From Sequoia sempervirens (taxonomy: Eukaryota; Streptophyta; Pinopsida; Cupressales; Cupressaceae): DNA of 64,000 bases. Position 1 is the first letter of the stretch; every line of letters starts with the position of its first letter. The stretch spans positions 701,712,217 to 701,776,216 of the forward strand of contig VDFB02270651.1 of the NCBI GenBank assembly GCA_007258455.2, in the 5' to 3' direction. Both the position numbers and the translations under genes were made by a program. Under the pieces are notes generated by a model, which saw only the letters and a list, made by a program, of their open reading frames with translations, made no database searches and was not told the DNA's origin. This document shows, in pieces, positions 46,581 to 58,155 of this stretch.

Positions 46581-48400
46581 AATACCAATCAGGATTATGT
46601 TTTCAAACAAGAAAAAGGATTGGGAAAACTAGACTTCAATCAACTTAGTATGAAAGGTTTACAAAAAAACACTTGGTATATACAACACACAACTAGGAAG
46701 ACACAATAACAAGCCTTAATTATTCAATAAAGGTGTATCAATCCCTATGATCCCACACATATGTTATTTATAAAGTGATGGATAGATAGGGAATGAAAGT
46801 TAATGTACCATCTCTACACTCCTTACCTTGAAGGACACATCCTTACCCATTGTTAGCTCTATCTACCCACTTTGAAAGCATTATTTGTAGGGAATCAACT
46901 AGAAGTTAGAGAAGTCACACAAAACCTACTATAGATCTCCACAAAGAGTTTGTAGAGCTTCTAGCAACTAGAAGCTCTGAAAGGACACATTCTAGAATAG
47001 TAATAGAATGTAAGGGACATATCCTTCCAAGTAGACATTTTTATAAGATAAGATATAAGGTAACATAGTTAGAAGTATGTAGAAGATATAATATAATATA
47101 CCTCAAAGAAGAACTGATAAAGAGTATGTATGATGTATGTAAGTATTAGAAGAAGGATAGTAAAGGAGTTGGTAAGGCCCTTAGCAAATAATAAGTGTTA
47201 TGTTTATTTCATTTTGTTAATTATTTTATGCACTCTCTAAAATAACTCATTTCTCTTCTCGTATGATTGAGTTTGGGGTATAAATACAACACACAAAAAT
47301 TACTTGGGGCTCAAAATCTAGTATGTGCCTCCCCATTTTTCTTGCTAACATTGTTTCCATTGTTGGTAATTTGGTTAAGTTGTATAAAGGAAAGTAAGAG
47401 AAAAACTCAAACATTAATCCAAATAAAAAAATTAAAAGGAAAGATGAAAATTTTATCATAAAATGTGACACTATCTCCTTGGTGTTAGCCTCATGAGAGG
47501 GGGCTAGGCACTAAGGGCATGGGAAATTAAAAAGTGGGGGGGGGGGGGTCTTTGAAAAGGGAAATGATTAGAAGGAAAAGAGACTGCGAATAAGGGTAGA
47601 GAACTTCAAAAAACATGAATTCACAATGGGAGAAATAAAAAAAAATTATTAAAAAATTAGAGAAGAGAAAAAAGGAATATGGAAACTCTAAAAAGGAATA
47701 GGTAGAGGATTGTAAAAGCATGGAGACGCTAGCCCTACTGTATCTGCCCAAATGTCTAATAATAGGACTAAATCTATCAAATATCACAATCAAGTTGGAT
47801 GAGAGATTCTTAGAATTCCTAAAAACTTTAGAGAAGATCCTATATGTTCAAGAAGAATATATAGAAGAATTAGTTAATAGAAGAGTTAAGGAAGTTAAGA
47901 AGGGGAGAGATGGGAAAATATAACAATTCCATGGTTAACTTAGTAAAATAATTGTCGATATTAAGTAATGAAATGACATTGACAAATAAATGAAGACTAG
48001 GACCCATCCCTTGTGTCTTATAAGAAAAGAAGGATATCAGTTGAAGATATATTGTAGAAAGGAGAAAATAATCTGCAAGCAAGAGAAATAGTATATTTGG
48101 CATAAATTTTTGGAATATAGTATTTTGAGCTTAAGTTGGAAAGAGATAAGGGTGGGTGATCCCACAATAGTGGTTTACACTTTTTGGCCAAACTTGACAT
48201 TGAACTGACTTTTTTAACTAAATCTTCACTTTCGGGCACCTATAGCTGCTAAACCATGAGGAATTTGAAGATGATGCAAACTAGCAATTTGTGACATTTT
48301 GTCTGTAGATTCTAAAAAAAATATTTATTTTTTTAAATGGAATTAAATTGCATTTATTTTTCCATATCCTTTGAAAACTAGTTTTTAACAGTAAACACCA
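46581..48400. other. AT-rich spacer with short frames
   Basis: No recognisable coding content. Contains a 13-base G run (47536-47548) and A-rich stretches. A 67-codon plus frame at 47720-47923 is charged and helical but unsupported. Confidence 0.35.
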
Positions 48401-48409
48401 TTTTGAAAG

Positions 48410-48660
48410 AGTGGTGTGTACTTGCTAACACAACTTTTTTTCTATGAAGGATAAATTTTTTTTTTTTTAAATTTAGATTTGTAATTACAATATCTAGGAA
48501 ATGAATTTGGTTTCATAGTGTTTTATTAAATGTTTTCTTAATTAATTTTTTAATTCAAACCAATTACAATTTAGACATAGGTTTACTTGCTAACACAACT
48601 TTTTTTGTATGTATCGAAATTCAATTTTTTTTGTTGGATCAAGGAAATCAATATCAAGGG
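48410..48660. repeat. About 170-bp degenerate direct repeat
   Basis: TACTTGCTAACACAACTTTTTTT occurs at about 48419 and 48587, each followed by a T-rich stretch and a GAAATGAATTTGG or GGAAATCAATATC-like tail. Confidence 0.6.
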
Positions 48661-48927
48661 CATAGATATTTTTCAGAATTTTTTTTGATAATCTACTATT
48701 TTTCCACATGTGTGGAATAGAGATCTTGATTTTCAGTGAAAAACCTATGTTTAATTAAACTAAAAAAACATAATAAAACCAAAATATATTAAAATTATAT
48801 TTGATGGATAGCTCATTTCAAGGACTATAATCCCCTAGTTGGGTCTATGAAGTTGATTCCATTTTCATCTTCAACCCGAGCTTCAAAAGCCAAAATTTTG
48901 TAGAAAATTGTTAAAGGAGGGGGAGAA

Positions 48928-49160
48928 GGAAAAAAAGGGGGGGTTCAAGCCAACTCCCTTCTAGTGAACCCTCCTAGACCCCTTCAAGCGGAAGGGGGTT
49001 CACTTGAACCCCCCTTTTTTTCCATTTTCCCTTGATTTCAGTAAAAAACCCCACCAAAATGGGTTCAAGTGAACCTGGCATCAAAAAGGGGTTCGCTCGA
49101 AGGGGGATGTTTGAGTGAACCCTTTTTTGGATTCGCTCAAACACCCCCCTTTGAGCAAAC
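48928..49160. repeat. Nested palindromes of the GGTTCAAGTGAACC type
   Basis: A 22-nt arm at 48928-48949 (two G, seven A, seven G, TTCAAG) is complementary to 49003-49023 except for one C. Inside lies CCCCTTC...GAAGGGG. Further GGTTCAAGTGAACC-like and GGTTCGCTCGAAGGG words follow to 49160. It can fold into a strong cruciform or hairpin. No coding signal. Confidence 0.75.
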
Positions 49161-49339
49161 CCCTAAAAACCCAATTTTTTTTGGGAGCATTTTTGCAATT
49201 TTTCTTCGTGAAGGGAATTTCAAACCACTTATGTGGGATCACCTAGGTAGAGAACATAAGACCATGATAGTAAAAAGTGTAAAGAAACAAAATAAATTCA
49301 CTTTGCCACTCCACAAACCAAAACAAGAAGAAGCCACAC

Positions 49340-50331
49340 ATATAAAAAAGTGAATATCAAGATTCTAATATTTTGGAAGGACACTATAGAATTTGTGGAG
49401 CATATATTCCTTCTAGAATCTCTATGGAAAAGAAAGGACATTGATCAAATTATTGGATTGTGGCATCCTTAAGAAAAGATACATTAGATTGGTACAAGAA
49501 AACTTATTTAAAACGTGATAAGGATTGGGAAGAGGTGAAGAAGGAATTCTTAACAAATTTTGACACTTCAAAAATACCATCAAAGAGTGTAAGCAAGATG
49601 AGGGAACTATTATAAAGGAGAGGATAATCAGTAATAGATTACAATAGAATATTTAAAGATATAGCCCATAAACTAGGACAAAAATGAAGGTAGAATGGTT
49701 CATTTCCAAACTACAAAAAGACATTAGAGATGCATTAGATGGAATGATATTTGATACATATCTAGCTGAGGTAGCCATGGCCTACCACATTAAGGCCCAA
49801 CCATGGAAGAAAATAGATAAATAAAATGAAAATGAAACAATAGAAAAATTATAGTTAGTAGTCAAGAAATTGACCTTGTGCCAAGACATAATGGCAAGAG
49901 AAGATGCCAATAAGGTAAAATAGAACATCCGGTGCTCTTATTTTTTAAAAGAAATTAATTTAATAAATGACTAACCAAAGGCACATAGAGAAAAGAGGGA
50001 AAAAATAATCAAAGTTGAGCTACAAAAAATTCTACAAAAGCTCCAATCATTATATTATGGGCTATGAAACTAATGGGATGACCATGAGACACAATTTTCC
50101 ATCTAAGGAATTCCACATAAGAAATTCAGATGATCACTCAGACCCTAGATGTTCATTATGTTCAAGATATGACAAAGTTGTAGATAGGAACATGGCCTAT
50201 GTCAAGGGAATTGTGGAGTGACCCTTATACACACATGATGCAAGATACAATCACCCCCATGGAGGAATAATAGAAATTTCAACACATTGTAAAATACCCC
50301 TTAAAAAAGGTATTAGGAAGATAATAGATAG
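49340..50331 (+). pseudogene. Retroelement Gag fragment, 5' part
   Basis: The plus strand reads in pieces: TLDWYKKTYLKRDKDWEEVKKEFLTNFD (about 49480-49563), then SVIDYNRIFKDIAHKLG, then a Leu-Asp-Gly segment. This is the Retrotrans_gag pattern (AxxWY...W.ELK.EF...F...Y...F..L). Stops and shifts are frequent. A Cys-x2-Cys-containing frame at 50015-50221 follows. The fragment is cut at 50331 by a solo LTR and resumes at 52213. Confidence 0.55.
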
Positions 50332-52207
50332 TGTTGGAGTGTAGTTAGCACTGAGAGGGGGGGTGAATCAGTGTTAACGAACTAATCAATTCCTTTTAAA
50401 ACTTTTAAACAATAATTTGATCAAGAATGTACTTATGCTGAAAATATAAATGAATAAACAACGAAGAAAATACTTTTAAAGGATTGGCACAAAAAAATTC
50501 TTGAGTGGAAACCCTCCTAGGGAATAAAACCACTCGAATGTGGCCTCACTGGCCATATCTGAAAAAATATTCTTTGTACAAAGCCTCACTGGCAAATTTG
50601 TCTCACTGACAATAGTGTTATCTCATTGATAGTCTTATAGTGCTATCTCACTGATAGTCTTTTGAAATGTACAAGTATGAAAGTAGTATAAATACAGAGT
50701 TGATCTTTGTTTCATTAATCATACACTCTGTTCTGCAATGACCTCAGAATCATAGTTACAAAATTCCAAGCCTAAAATATATATATATTGCTCTTTAGAA
50801 AGATGTAATCTGTGCCTTTCAAAACCTCTCATTCATCTCATCAAATGAGCATTTCAAATAATATATACATGTTATCTATTCTGGAAAAAAAATCTGTTTG
50901 AAAAATGTATGAGCAACTTCCATATGAAGATTAAAACTGAAAAAATTGCCTTTGCCAGATGTTCCAACTATAAACCATCAAAAAAAACTTGTCAAGAAAG
51001 TATTAACAAAAACCAACATATAACTGTCATATAGTTTGTTGAGCCGACATAGCATAACTATTCCAAAAAAGATAGACTCGTAGCAAAACTCAAAAACAAA
51101 ATAACAGGGTTTTCTCAAGAACGAAAACATTTGATACTCAATAAACAAACACCCTTACAGCAGAACCAAATTGGGTTCATTTGGAACAAAGATATACAGA
51201 TCTATTAAGGATTAATCAAAAACTTGTTTATTATTCTCTTTCAAAAAGAAACTGCTAGAGACCCGTGAGTAAATCTTAACACAAAATGCTACTCAAACAA
51301 CAATAGGCCCAACCAAGAATGGGTTTATTTTGTTTCCTTTAAACAAAACTTTGAAATAAAAACAAAACATAGTTCTACACAAACCCTTTATCAAGAAGAG
51401 CACAAGTTACACAAATCAACTTGCAACTGTCTAACAATAGATTTAATCAAGATAAACATTGAGCCCAAATAAATTAAAGATCCCAAAACACAGAAAAAAC
51501 AAAGAAGAATAATAAGGAATACACCTGTTGTCAGTGCAACCAGAAGAATGCACTGATGCTCTTTCCATACTCCTTGTTTCCTTGCAAACCAAACAACCAA
51601 CCCCTGAAACAAGTTGTGCTTACCACTGCTGCCATGATTAGGGTATCAAACCCTATCTAACAAAGAATGAATCAAATATTAATGCACATCGAAGTCTCAT
51701 AAAGTTTATGCATTTCAACATAATGACTTTTGAAGTCCAGGAATTATGATGGGAATAATTTCCCATTCAAGTCAAACAAATAATGACCATCGACAGCTCA
51801 AAGATTCATTAATATTACCTTTATAAAACTTTATTATTACCTTCTTTCATCATGAGCTTTTGAATAAAGTCAATTTGCCACCCCTTTCTTTTTGTTCAAA
51901 GATTTCCTCATAATAATGTTGCCTTGTAAAAGAAACATAGTGTGTCAATATGCCCCATAATGTTTGGAGAACACTATTTCTTTGTGATATATGTAACAAT
52001 GTCTCATTTTAGAATAAAACCTATATCACTGCACTTCAGTAAAGATATCGATAGATATGCAAGTGAACGTTACAAAACCAAATGCAGGAGGAGGATAAGC
52101 ATAGATAAATAAACACATGAAAAACTGAAGAGAATCACCATGTGCACAACCTGTAATATCAACCTTAGTGTATTGACATTAATTCCAAACAATATTGAGG
52201 TACAATA
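50332..52207 (-). mobile_element. Copia-type solo LTR, 1,876 bp
   Basis: Starts TGTTGGAGTG and ends ACAATA, one C-to-T from ACAACA. It is flanked on both sides by GATAG (50327-50331 and 52208-52212), a perfect 5-bp duplication. Its minus-strand 3' end carries GATTCACCCCCCCTCTCAG like the other Copia LTRs here, which sets the orientation. It separates two parts of one gag frame. No internal region remains, so it probably formed by LTR-LTR recombination. Confidence 0.75.
50570..50670. repeat. Short TCTCACTGATAG repeats in the solo LTR
   Basis: Variants of CTCACTGGC, CTCACTGAC and CTATCTCACTGATAGTCTT recur about every 20-35 bp. Confidence 0.6.
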
Positions 52208-52212
52208 GATAG

Positions 52213-52320
52213 TTCAACCATAGAGGAGGCAAAGGATGTGAAAGGAGCAACAACATAAGAGATGATACCATATGCTTTAAATGTGATAAGTCTGGCTATT
52301 ATGCCACATAATGTTGGTAT
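52213..52320 (+). pseudogene. Retroelement Gag fragment, zinc-knuckle part
   Basis: Resumes after the solo LTR with an Arg/Gly/Asn-rich stretch, then Cys-Phe-Lys-Cys...Tyr...Cys at 52273-52314. This is a CCHC knuckle in which Tyr replaces His (one transition) and a TAA (52309-52311) precedes the last Cys. It is consistent with the C-terminal nucleocapsid of the gag at 49.3-50.3 kb. Confidence 0.6.
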
Positions 52321-52809
52321 GTTTTTTTTGAGAAAAAGTGAGAGCCTAGGGTTTAACTAGCACTAATCACCTTTCAAAAACATAACATTGGAGAATTGAA
52401 TATGGGCAAGGACATGAGATTAACTTGCAACCTAAAAGGTGAGTCAAGCAATCCTTGATCTACAATTCCCTTTTTATGAGTGGGGAGGGATTTTGAAATG
52501 TATTTTTGATAAAATTCAATGATACACCTAGTTGATTATGAAAATTTACTATTCTTAGATGAATACAGACATTCTATGTAACATAGATTTTTGGCACCCT
52601 AATTCTTTCTAACACTTTTAGAATTTTTCACCTAAAAGGAGAAAGAAGGGGCAAAATACTCATGTCTACATTTAAAGTCAATGCAATATGGATGGAATAT
52701 GGATGTAATATACCTAGATTCAATGTTTGAATGAAAGAAACTAATAAGAATGATTGATTAATGAATGGAAACTAAAGGAAAACAACTTGTTTGAAAACAC
52801 ATTGTGTAA
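52321..52809. other. Spacer left of the next LTR element
   Basis: AT-rich. No coding content recognised. Confidence 0.35.
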
Positions 52810-54361
52810 TGCATAAACACCTTGAAATGAATGCAAATTGTAACAGAACTTGACGAAACTAAAAGTGTGCACTTGGAATATGGATGGAGACTGGAAATGG
52901 CTTCTGGAATGCTACTGATGCTAATTTTTAGACCTGGTGGGACTCATTTTCCATTCTAGGTGAATTAGTCCCAATTCTGCAAAACTGTGTCGAAGCTTGT
53001 TTTTGACAAAAGGGTATCTAAAAATGTAGAAAACTCAAAATTGACCAAGAAGTGGGGCTCATTCACCACCCATTATGAATGAGTTCACTTTTGAATTTTT
53101 GATTATTCAAAGGTGGAATCTAGAGCTCTTGGTCTACAATTTGATTCTCTACAGGTGTATGCTTCTGAAACTCTAATTTTTGAACCTGAAAATGAGTTTT
53201 TGTTGATATTTTGACTTGTTGAATGAAGAGAAGACATAAAAAACTTTGTAATTTTATTCTTAATGATTTCCAAGCTTCCAAGAGACCTAAATCAACAAAC
53301 ACACAAGGAAAGAAGGAGAAATGTTTAATGTTAGGGCATGGGGGTTTGCCTTGGTCAAACCCCTATTTAGGTAATTAAACCAAAATGATGAAAGAAATTA
53401 ATGAAACATGAAATAATGGATTTGATTACCTTTCTATGATGTTTGATCTTGAAATTCTGCAGCAAAACATGAAGAATCTGCCCTTGAATGTCTGAAAATT
53501 GATCTTGAATGACTTGTAATGTTCAAACCCTAACTTTTTTGAGAAGATAAATGATAAATGAGTTGTAAAAATGAGCTGAGAGATGTAAATTAGGGCTGAG
53601 AAGGTTGATTTTATAGCCAATTCACCTTATTTTCCCATTAATACCTCATCACAGGTTGACATAAAATAAGATTAAATTTAAATCAATTTTTTCCTGCTCA
53701 AAGGTCAAAATTGGGTCAAAGGGGACTCATTCGCCACCCATGGAAAATGGGTCCCACCAGGATGGGATTGATTCACCATGCATGGTTAATGGGTCCCACA
53801 GGGGCCATTTTGACAACTGAGATGTTAGGAGATAAGGAAATAAGGTTTAAATTGCAACTCTGTCAGGTATTTTATCAATTTAAGCCTTGAGATACACAAT
53901 CTGGGTTAATAGGGGCCTATTAGTGATGATGCAAAGGTCAATTAGGGCTTGGGACACATAATTCAATGTGAAAGTGTGATTAAATACACTTTACAACACT
54001 AAAATGAGGTCCACATAGCCTAGAAAGGCACAAGAACCAATGTGAATTTGCAAGGCACATTACAACACTAGTTTAACATTAATTTTAATTCAAAAACCTT
54101 CTATATTGATGTGATAATGTTATTAAACACATTTTATAATGTTGAATTATGGAGAAAATGGGTTTATTAAGTCTATAAATGCGTGAAAGTATCTTACAAC
54201 ACTTTACAACACCTTTACAAGACATCGTTAAAAGTATGTTATTCAATTTGCAAGGGTCCAAGACCTAGTGTGGATGCATAAAATGCCTCACAACACCTAA
54301 ATCAAGGCCTCATTAAGTACAATTCCCATTTCAAGCAAGAGGTCCTTTTTTCTATGGCACA
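52810..54361 (-). repeat. 3' LTR (left) of the 52.8-61.7 kb element
   Basis: Near-identical over long stretches to 58888-60034 plus 61328-61725. The minus-strand start TGTGCCATAG follows the polypurine tract. The left edge is where similarity becomes unambiguous. Confidence 0.85.
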
Positions 54362-54414
54362 TTTAGCCCCCACCTTAGTGAGAGGATGAAATTGCTTCAA
54401 AATCACACTAAAGT
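54362..54414 (-). promoter_or_regulatory. Inverted repeat and polypurine tract
   Basis: ACCTTAGTG (54372-54380) pairs with CACTAAAGT (54406-54414) with one mismatch and a 25-nt loop. The minus-strand AAGGTGGGGGCTAAA between it and the LTR is the plus-strand primer. Confidence 0.7.
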
Positions 54415-55491
54415 AGACATTCAAGAGAGATCTGAGTGTACAGATACAGATGAAAAAGGATGATAAAGATCAAAGGAGGTTATGCAAGCCCCAAGGATCC
54501 AAGATCCTAAGCCAAACCAACAAGATACATAATCATGTGATGGTAAGAACTAGGAAGAAGATAAAGATGAAAATAAGGCGGATCATGCTTCAATCGTTTG
54601 TCTAGCTAGTTGTGGATCAGATCTAAGTTGTTTGTCCAAAAAGAAAATGTATACTCACTCTAGGGTGATGGAACTCATGGTGGTCCGCCAGGTGAGAAGA
54701 CCCAAAAGGTTAAATACATATGCTAGTTGGTATGCACTCACAAACACATAGGTGGCTATGGGGAAAGTCATGCCTCAAAATGGGCTTCCTGCTCAACCAT
54801 ACCAAAGTTATACCTCTTGATAACTTTAATAAGGCGCCACAAGGGAGAATTATTTTTGAGCTCTACAAGGTAAGAAAAACTTTGTATGCTTGACACTCAT
54901 AGGCATTGTTAATGTAGAATAGTATAAGGATTGTTCAAAGGGATTATGCTTAGTTCGTGCAATGTCTCTTCTTAGGGAACATCATGCTTAATGTCTCCAA
55001 GAGAGGATAAGTGCAAACAATCTCATCTTGTTTCCAAGAGAGGACAAGTGCAAGGTCTCATCCTGGGCAACATTGTACCTAATGCTTCCAAGAGAGGAAA
55101 TTGCAAGAAAAAGAAAATCACACAATGAAATGTGAGTGGTGATGTATGCCCCCACTTTAAAGTAGTTGCGAACACCAATATTGTGAGCAATTTCTTTAAA
55201 GTAGAAGAAGAGGAAATGAGAGCTTACTCAGAAAGCCCTCTGCCAAGTCATATGTTTTCAATAAGCTACATCATGAAAAGGGGAGTATGTCATATGCGAG
55301 CCAACTTAAGGCATGTCATCCACGTCCCAAGCTTTCTTCTTATGTACTCATGAAAGGTTAATGACTAGCCAAAGGAGGCAACGACAATTGACATACAAGG
55401 ACAAGGCTACTAAACCCCTTGCCCCCACTTAGTGCAGGACAAGGGTGAGCTGAAATGATTGATGAAATGCAAGCTAGAGTGAAAATCATTA
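54415..55491 (-). other. 3' internal region of the Ty3-type element
   Basis: Non-coding. The phrase GCCCC(A/C)...GGATCCAAGATCC near 54490 also occurs near 62955-62975 in the neighbouring relative. Confidence 0.45.
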
Positions 55492-55850
55492 TCAATTAGA
55501 GGAATTAGGTGCCCCCACATAGGGAAGCATACCAAACTCCTTAAGATGTAGGATTATACGACTCAAATCATGACATTCATTAGTGGAATGATTGTGAACT
55601 CTATGATAGGCGCAAAATGAATTTTTGTAAGAGAATTTCTTTTGAGTTCTTGGAGGGAGAGAGATCAAGTGATCTTGGATGAGTCTCAACAAGATATCCT
55701 CTTGATCAATGGTAGAAGGTGGTCTTGTGGTTTGTGTCAAAGATACATCTTTCTTAGTATTGGATGTCATACTTACACAAGTTTCTCTAGATTGTGAGAT
55801 TTTTTTCTCACTCATATAGGAGGAGGGAAAATCTATTGAAGAATTGATGT
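55492..55850 (-). pseudogene. Gag-like CHHC segment
   Basis: 107 codons ending in an LIQDHLISLPP segment and Cys-Ala-Tyr-His...His...Cys (55614-55573), the CX2HX4HX4C motif typical of the C-terminal Gag of some plant Ty3 elements. It aligns with 42.1-41.9 kb (DNLITLP...CQYH...H...C). It sits downstream of the protease here but upstream of it in the 41-43 kb copy. A frame shift near 55833 separates it from the G-patch-like frame. Confidence 0.6.
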
Positions 55851-56174
55851 CTCAAGGTAGATGAAATTGACATTAAGAGAAGATGTAGGTGTTTGTTTTA
55901 TGTTTGGTAAAGGATGATGTTCAAGACCACTAGTGTTGAGGATTTTAGGATGGATGATTGTTAAGGATGATTTAGGAGTGTGTTGTGTGAGATTGTTGAT
56001 GTTGAGTGAAGGCTTGTTTGTCTCGATCAAGGAACAATAACCAAGACCATGAGTCATTTTTTGTGTGATAGGGTCTATAGGGTTGCGGATACCTTGTTTG
56101 TGAGCACCACATCCTTTTCCAATATAGCCAAGTTGTTTCATAAGCTCATAAACTTTTCCATACATTTTCTTCAT
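55833..56174 (-). pseudogene. G-patch-like segment after the protease
   Basis: Starts with MKQLGYIGKGCGAHKQGI, close to the G-patch pattern (hydrophobic-Gly-aromatic...Gly-x-Gly-x-Gly...Gly-Ile), followed by HGLGY. G-patches bind RNA or RNA helicases, and in betaretroviruses one lies at the protease C-terminus. The middle Gly of GxGLG is Cys-Gly here. The rest is Pro/Thr/Asn-rich. Frame shifted relative to the protease frame. Confidence 0.5.
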
Positions 56175-56830
56175 CGTTGCTGGATCAGGTGGCGATTCGT
56201 TGTTGTGTGGTTTGCTTCTTTGTCTAAAGTGGTGGAGGTGGATGCTTTCAAATGGTCATCTTTTGTTTCATTTCCCCTATTTGAATCTTTATGTATGATC
56301 TTGTACTCTCCCATGAAGTCATGTTCAAAATCCAAGCAACCCCAACCATCATATGTGAGGTTTTTTTCGTTGTTTTGTCGTGTGGGTTCCACTTGTGTGG
56401 TTGGTGTTAATGTTTTCAAGGGGTTCTCTTTGGTTCTCTCAAGTTGCAAGACACTATAAGGCTCATGATCAGCATCAAGTGTGTGCACTTTTTTTGTGTT
56501 TATATATTTCATTTTACGATGAAGATTAGAAGGCACACCATTCATTGCATGAATCCATGGCCTACCTAGAAGAAGGTTATATGAAAGATCATTAGGCATA
56601 ACATGGATTGGTGTTTCCAATGTGGCCACTCCAACTATAAGAGGTAAATTGATCACACCAAGTGGTTGTTTGCTTACATTGTCAAACCCCCTAATGGATA
56701 AAGAATTGGATTGGATGTTTGATCTATCGACACCAAGTCTATCGAGAAGGTTCACTCCACATACATTAAGAGCGGAACTAGTATCTATAAGAGTTCTCTT
56801 AATCCCTTTTCATTTGTATTGAGCAATAAT
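56171..56830 (-). pseudogene. Ty3-type aspartic protease (retropepsin)
   Basis: The minus strand reads TLIDTSSALNVCG (about 56800-56762), the active-site Asp-Thr-Ser in place of Asp-Ser/Thr-Gly. It is followed by LGVD, a strand-rich region ending in YNLLLGRPWIHAMNGVPSNLH and a KMKY block (about 56590-56510), the usual C-terminal half of plant Ty3 retropepsins. The following 110 residues are hydrophilic with an acidic GWGCLDFEHDF phrase. The third active-site residue being Ser or Ala rather than Gly may be natural in this lineage or decay. Enzyme role: polyprotein cleavage. Confidence 0.75.
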
Positions 56831-58155
56831 CATAAAAGTTTCATTTTTTTTTTGCACTTCCAAAGGAGGAAGCTCACTTTGGTGGAAAACAATGTCAACA
56901 TTTATTCCTTGGATCATGGCTAAGATGTCAGTTGTGCATTAGAAGGGATAGGAACTTGTTCCAAGGCTTATCAGATCATGTTGTGATAGTGAGGGGAGGC
57001 TTGAATAAAGTCCCATAATGAAATTTTAGCAGGATTATTCTTTAGTTTTTCAACAAGATTGTACTCCTTGGTGTGTGGGAGGAAGTGAGGAGCACTAGGC
57101 GGATTGGGTAAAGGTAAAGAGGTTGGGGTTAGTTGTGGTGGTTGTGGATTATTGTGAGTTTTATATGTATGAGCAATGATATTTTAACTCAGTTGTTGTG
57201 ATACATTATTCTAAGGTGGGTAGAGGATGAGTTTAGGTTTATTTTGAGTTTTTTTGTGTGAAGGGGGGTAAAGGATGAGTTGAGGTTGAATAATATTAAC
57301 ATCCCTTAGCAAGTGAGAGTCTAGATCATTATTGTGGTTCTTGTCTTGCATCATGATATCCTTCCTAGGAGGAGGGTTTTTAGAAGAACTACAAACCAAA
57401 TTTTCTTGACATTATAAGGTTGGTTCTTTGAAAAGGAATTCATGACGAGTAGGAGAATGCTCAATGGTTGAATTGTCTTGTTCAATAAGATTTTTCTTAG
57501 GTGAAAGGGGATAACTAATATTCTCATGACTCTCATTGGTTGTGTTTTCTAACATCAAAGCATCTTCCTTACAACTAGGGGAGATACTAGGAGAAGAACA
57601 AGTATGATTATCATGAGCATTGTCAACGTCATGTCTTTGGTCTCAAATGTCTTCCAAAATAGGATAGATAGGGGAAGGATCATAAAGAGGGTTGTTGTAG
57701 ATGAACACATCTTCATCAGTTATAATCTTATCTTCTTCAAAATTATCCTCACAATGGAAATTAGGTAAGGTGATGTTTAAGAATGTGTCTATGATTTTAG
57801 TCTCTTGTGCTAAAATATGTTCCCAAAGGGGATAAGGAGAAGGACAAACAAGATCCTCATGATTCTCAACGATTATATCTTATTTTTCCAAGATACCTTC
57901 ATCACTAATAAAAGGAGAGGTATTAGGAGAAGCACAATTATGATCATCATAAGTATCTATGTTTGTATTCTCTTCTATCACATTATCCACACAAATAGGG
58001 GAGATAGGAGAGGATGTGAGTTTAATGTTAACATTGTCATTTTCACTCTCTTGTGCTAAGAGGTTGTCATAACTAGGGAATGCATTGAATGAATGATTAA
58101 CATGCTTATGAACTAACTTTTTCTTTGCAAATTTGGAGAAAATTGAAACTAACAT
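56831..58155 (-). pseudogene. Acidic, low-complexity ORF upstream of the protease
   Basis: Frames 58155-57880, then 57870-57430 and 57399-57211 with stops, continue to about 56950. They are rich in Asp, Glu, Asn, Ser and Pro with repeated CASP/CSSPS-like phrases and two LILYPP repeats, and end in an ISLWDFIQASPHYH segment that precedes the protease in plant Ty3 relatives. No capsid-like gag domain is recognisable, which is odd for this position. Confidence 0.5.

Noticed and set aside
29996..46585. Identical GATAC/AATAC flanks for both the Ty3-type element and the nested Copia element, suggesting one shared duplication
   Set aside because: The two pairs lie at four separate positions, each adjacent to its own LTR ends. 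With a mismatch in each pair this is most simply coincidence of a short AT-rich word.
47536..47548. Run of 13 G as a functional quadruplex
   Set aside because: A mononucleotide run is enough to explain it, and assemblers often misjudge its length.
56049..56459. Plus-strand 136-codon frame
   Set aside because: Antisense shadow of the retropepsin and G-patch-like region.
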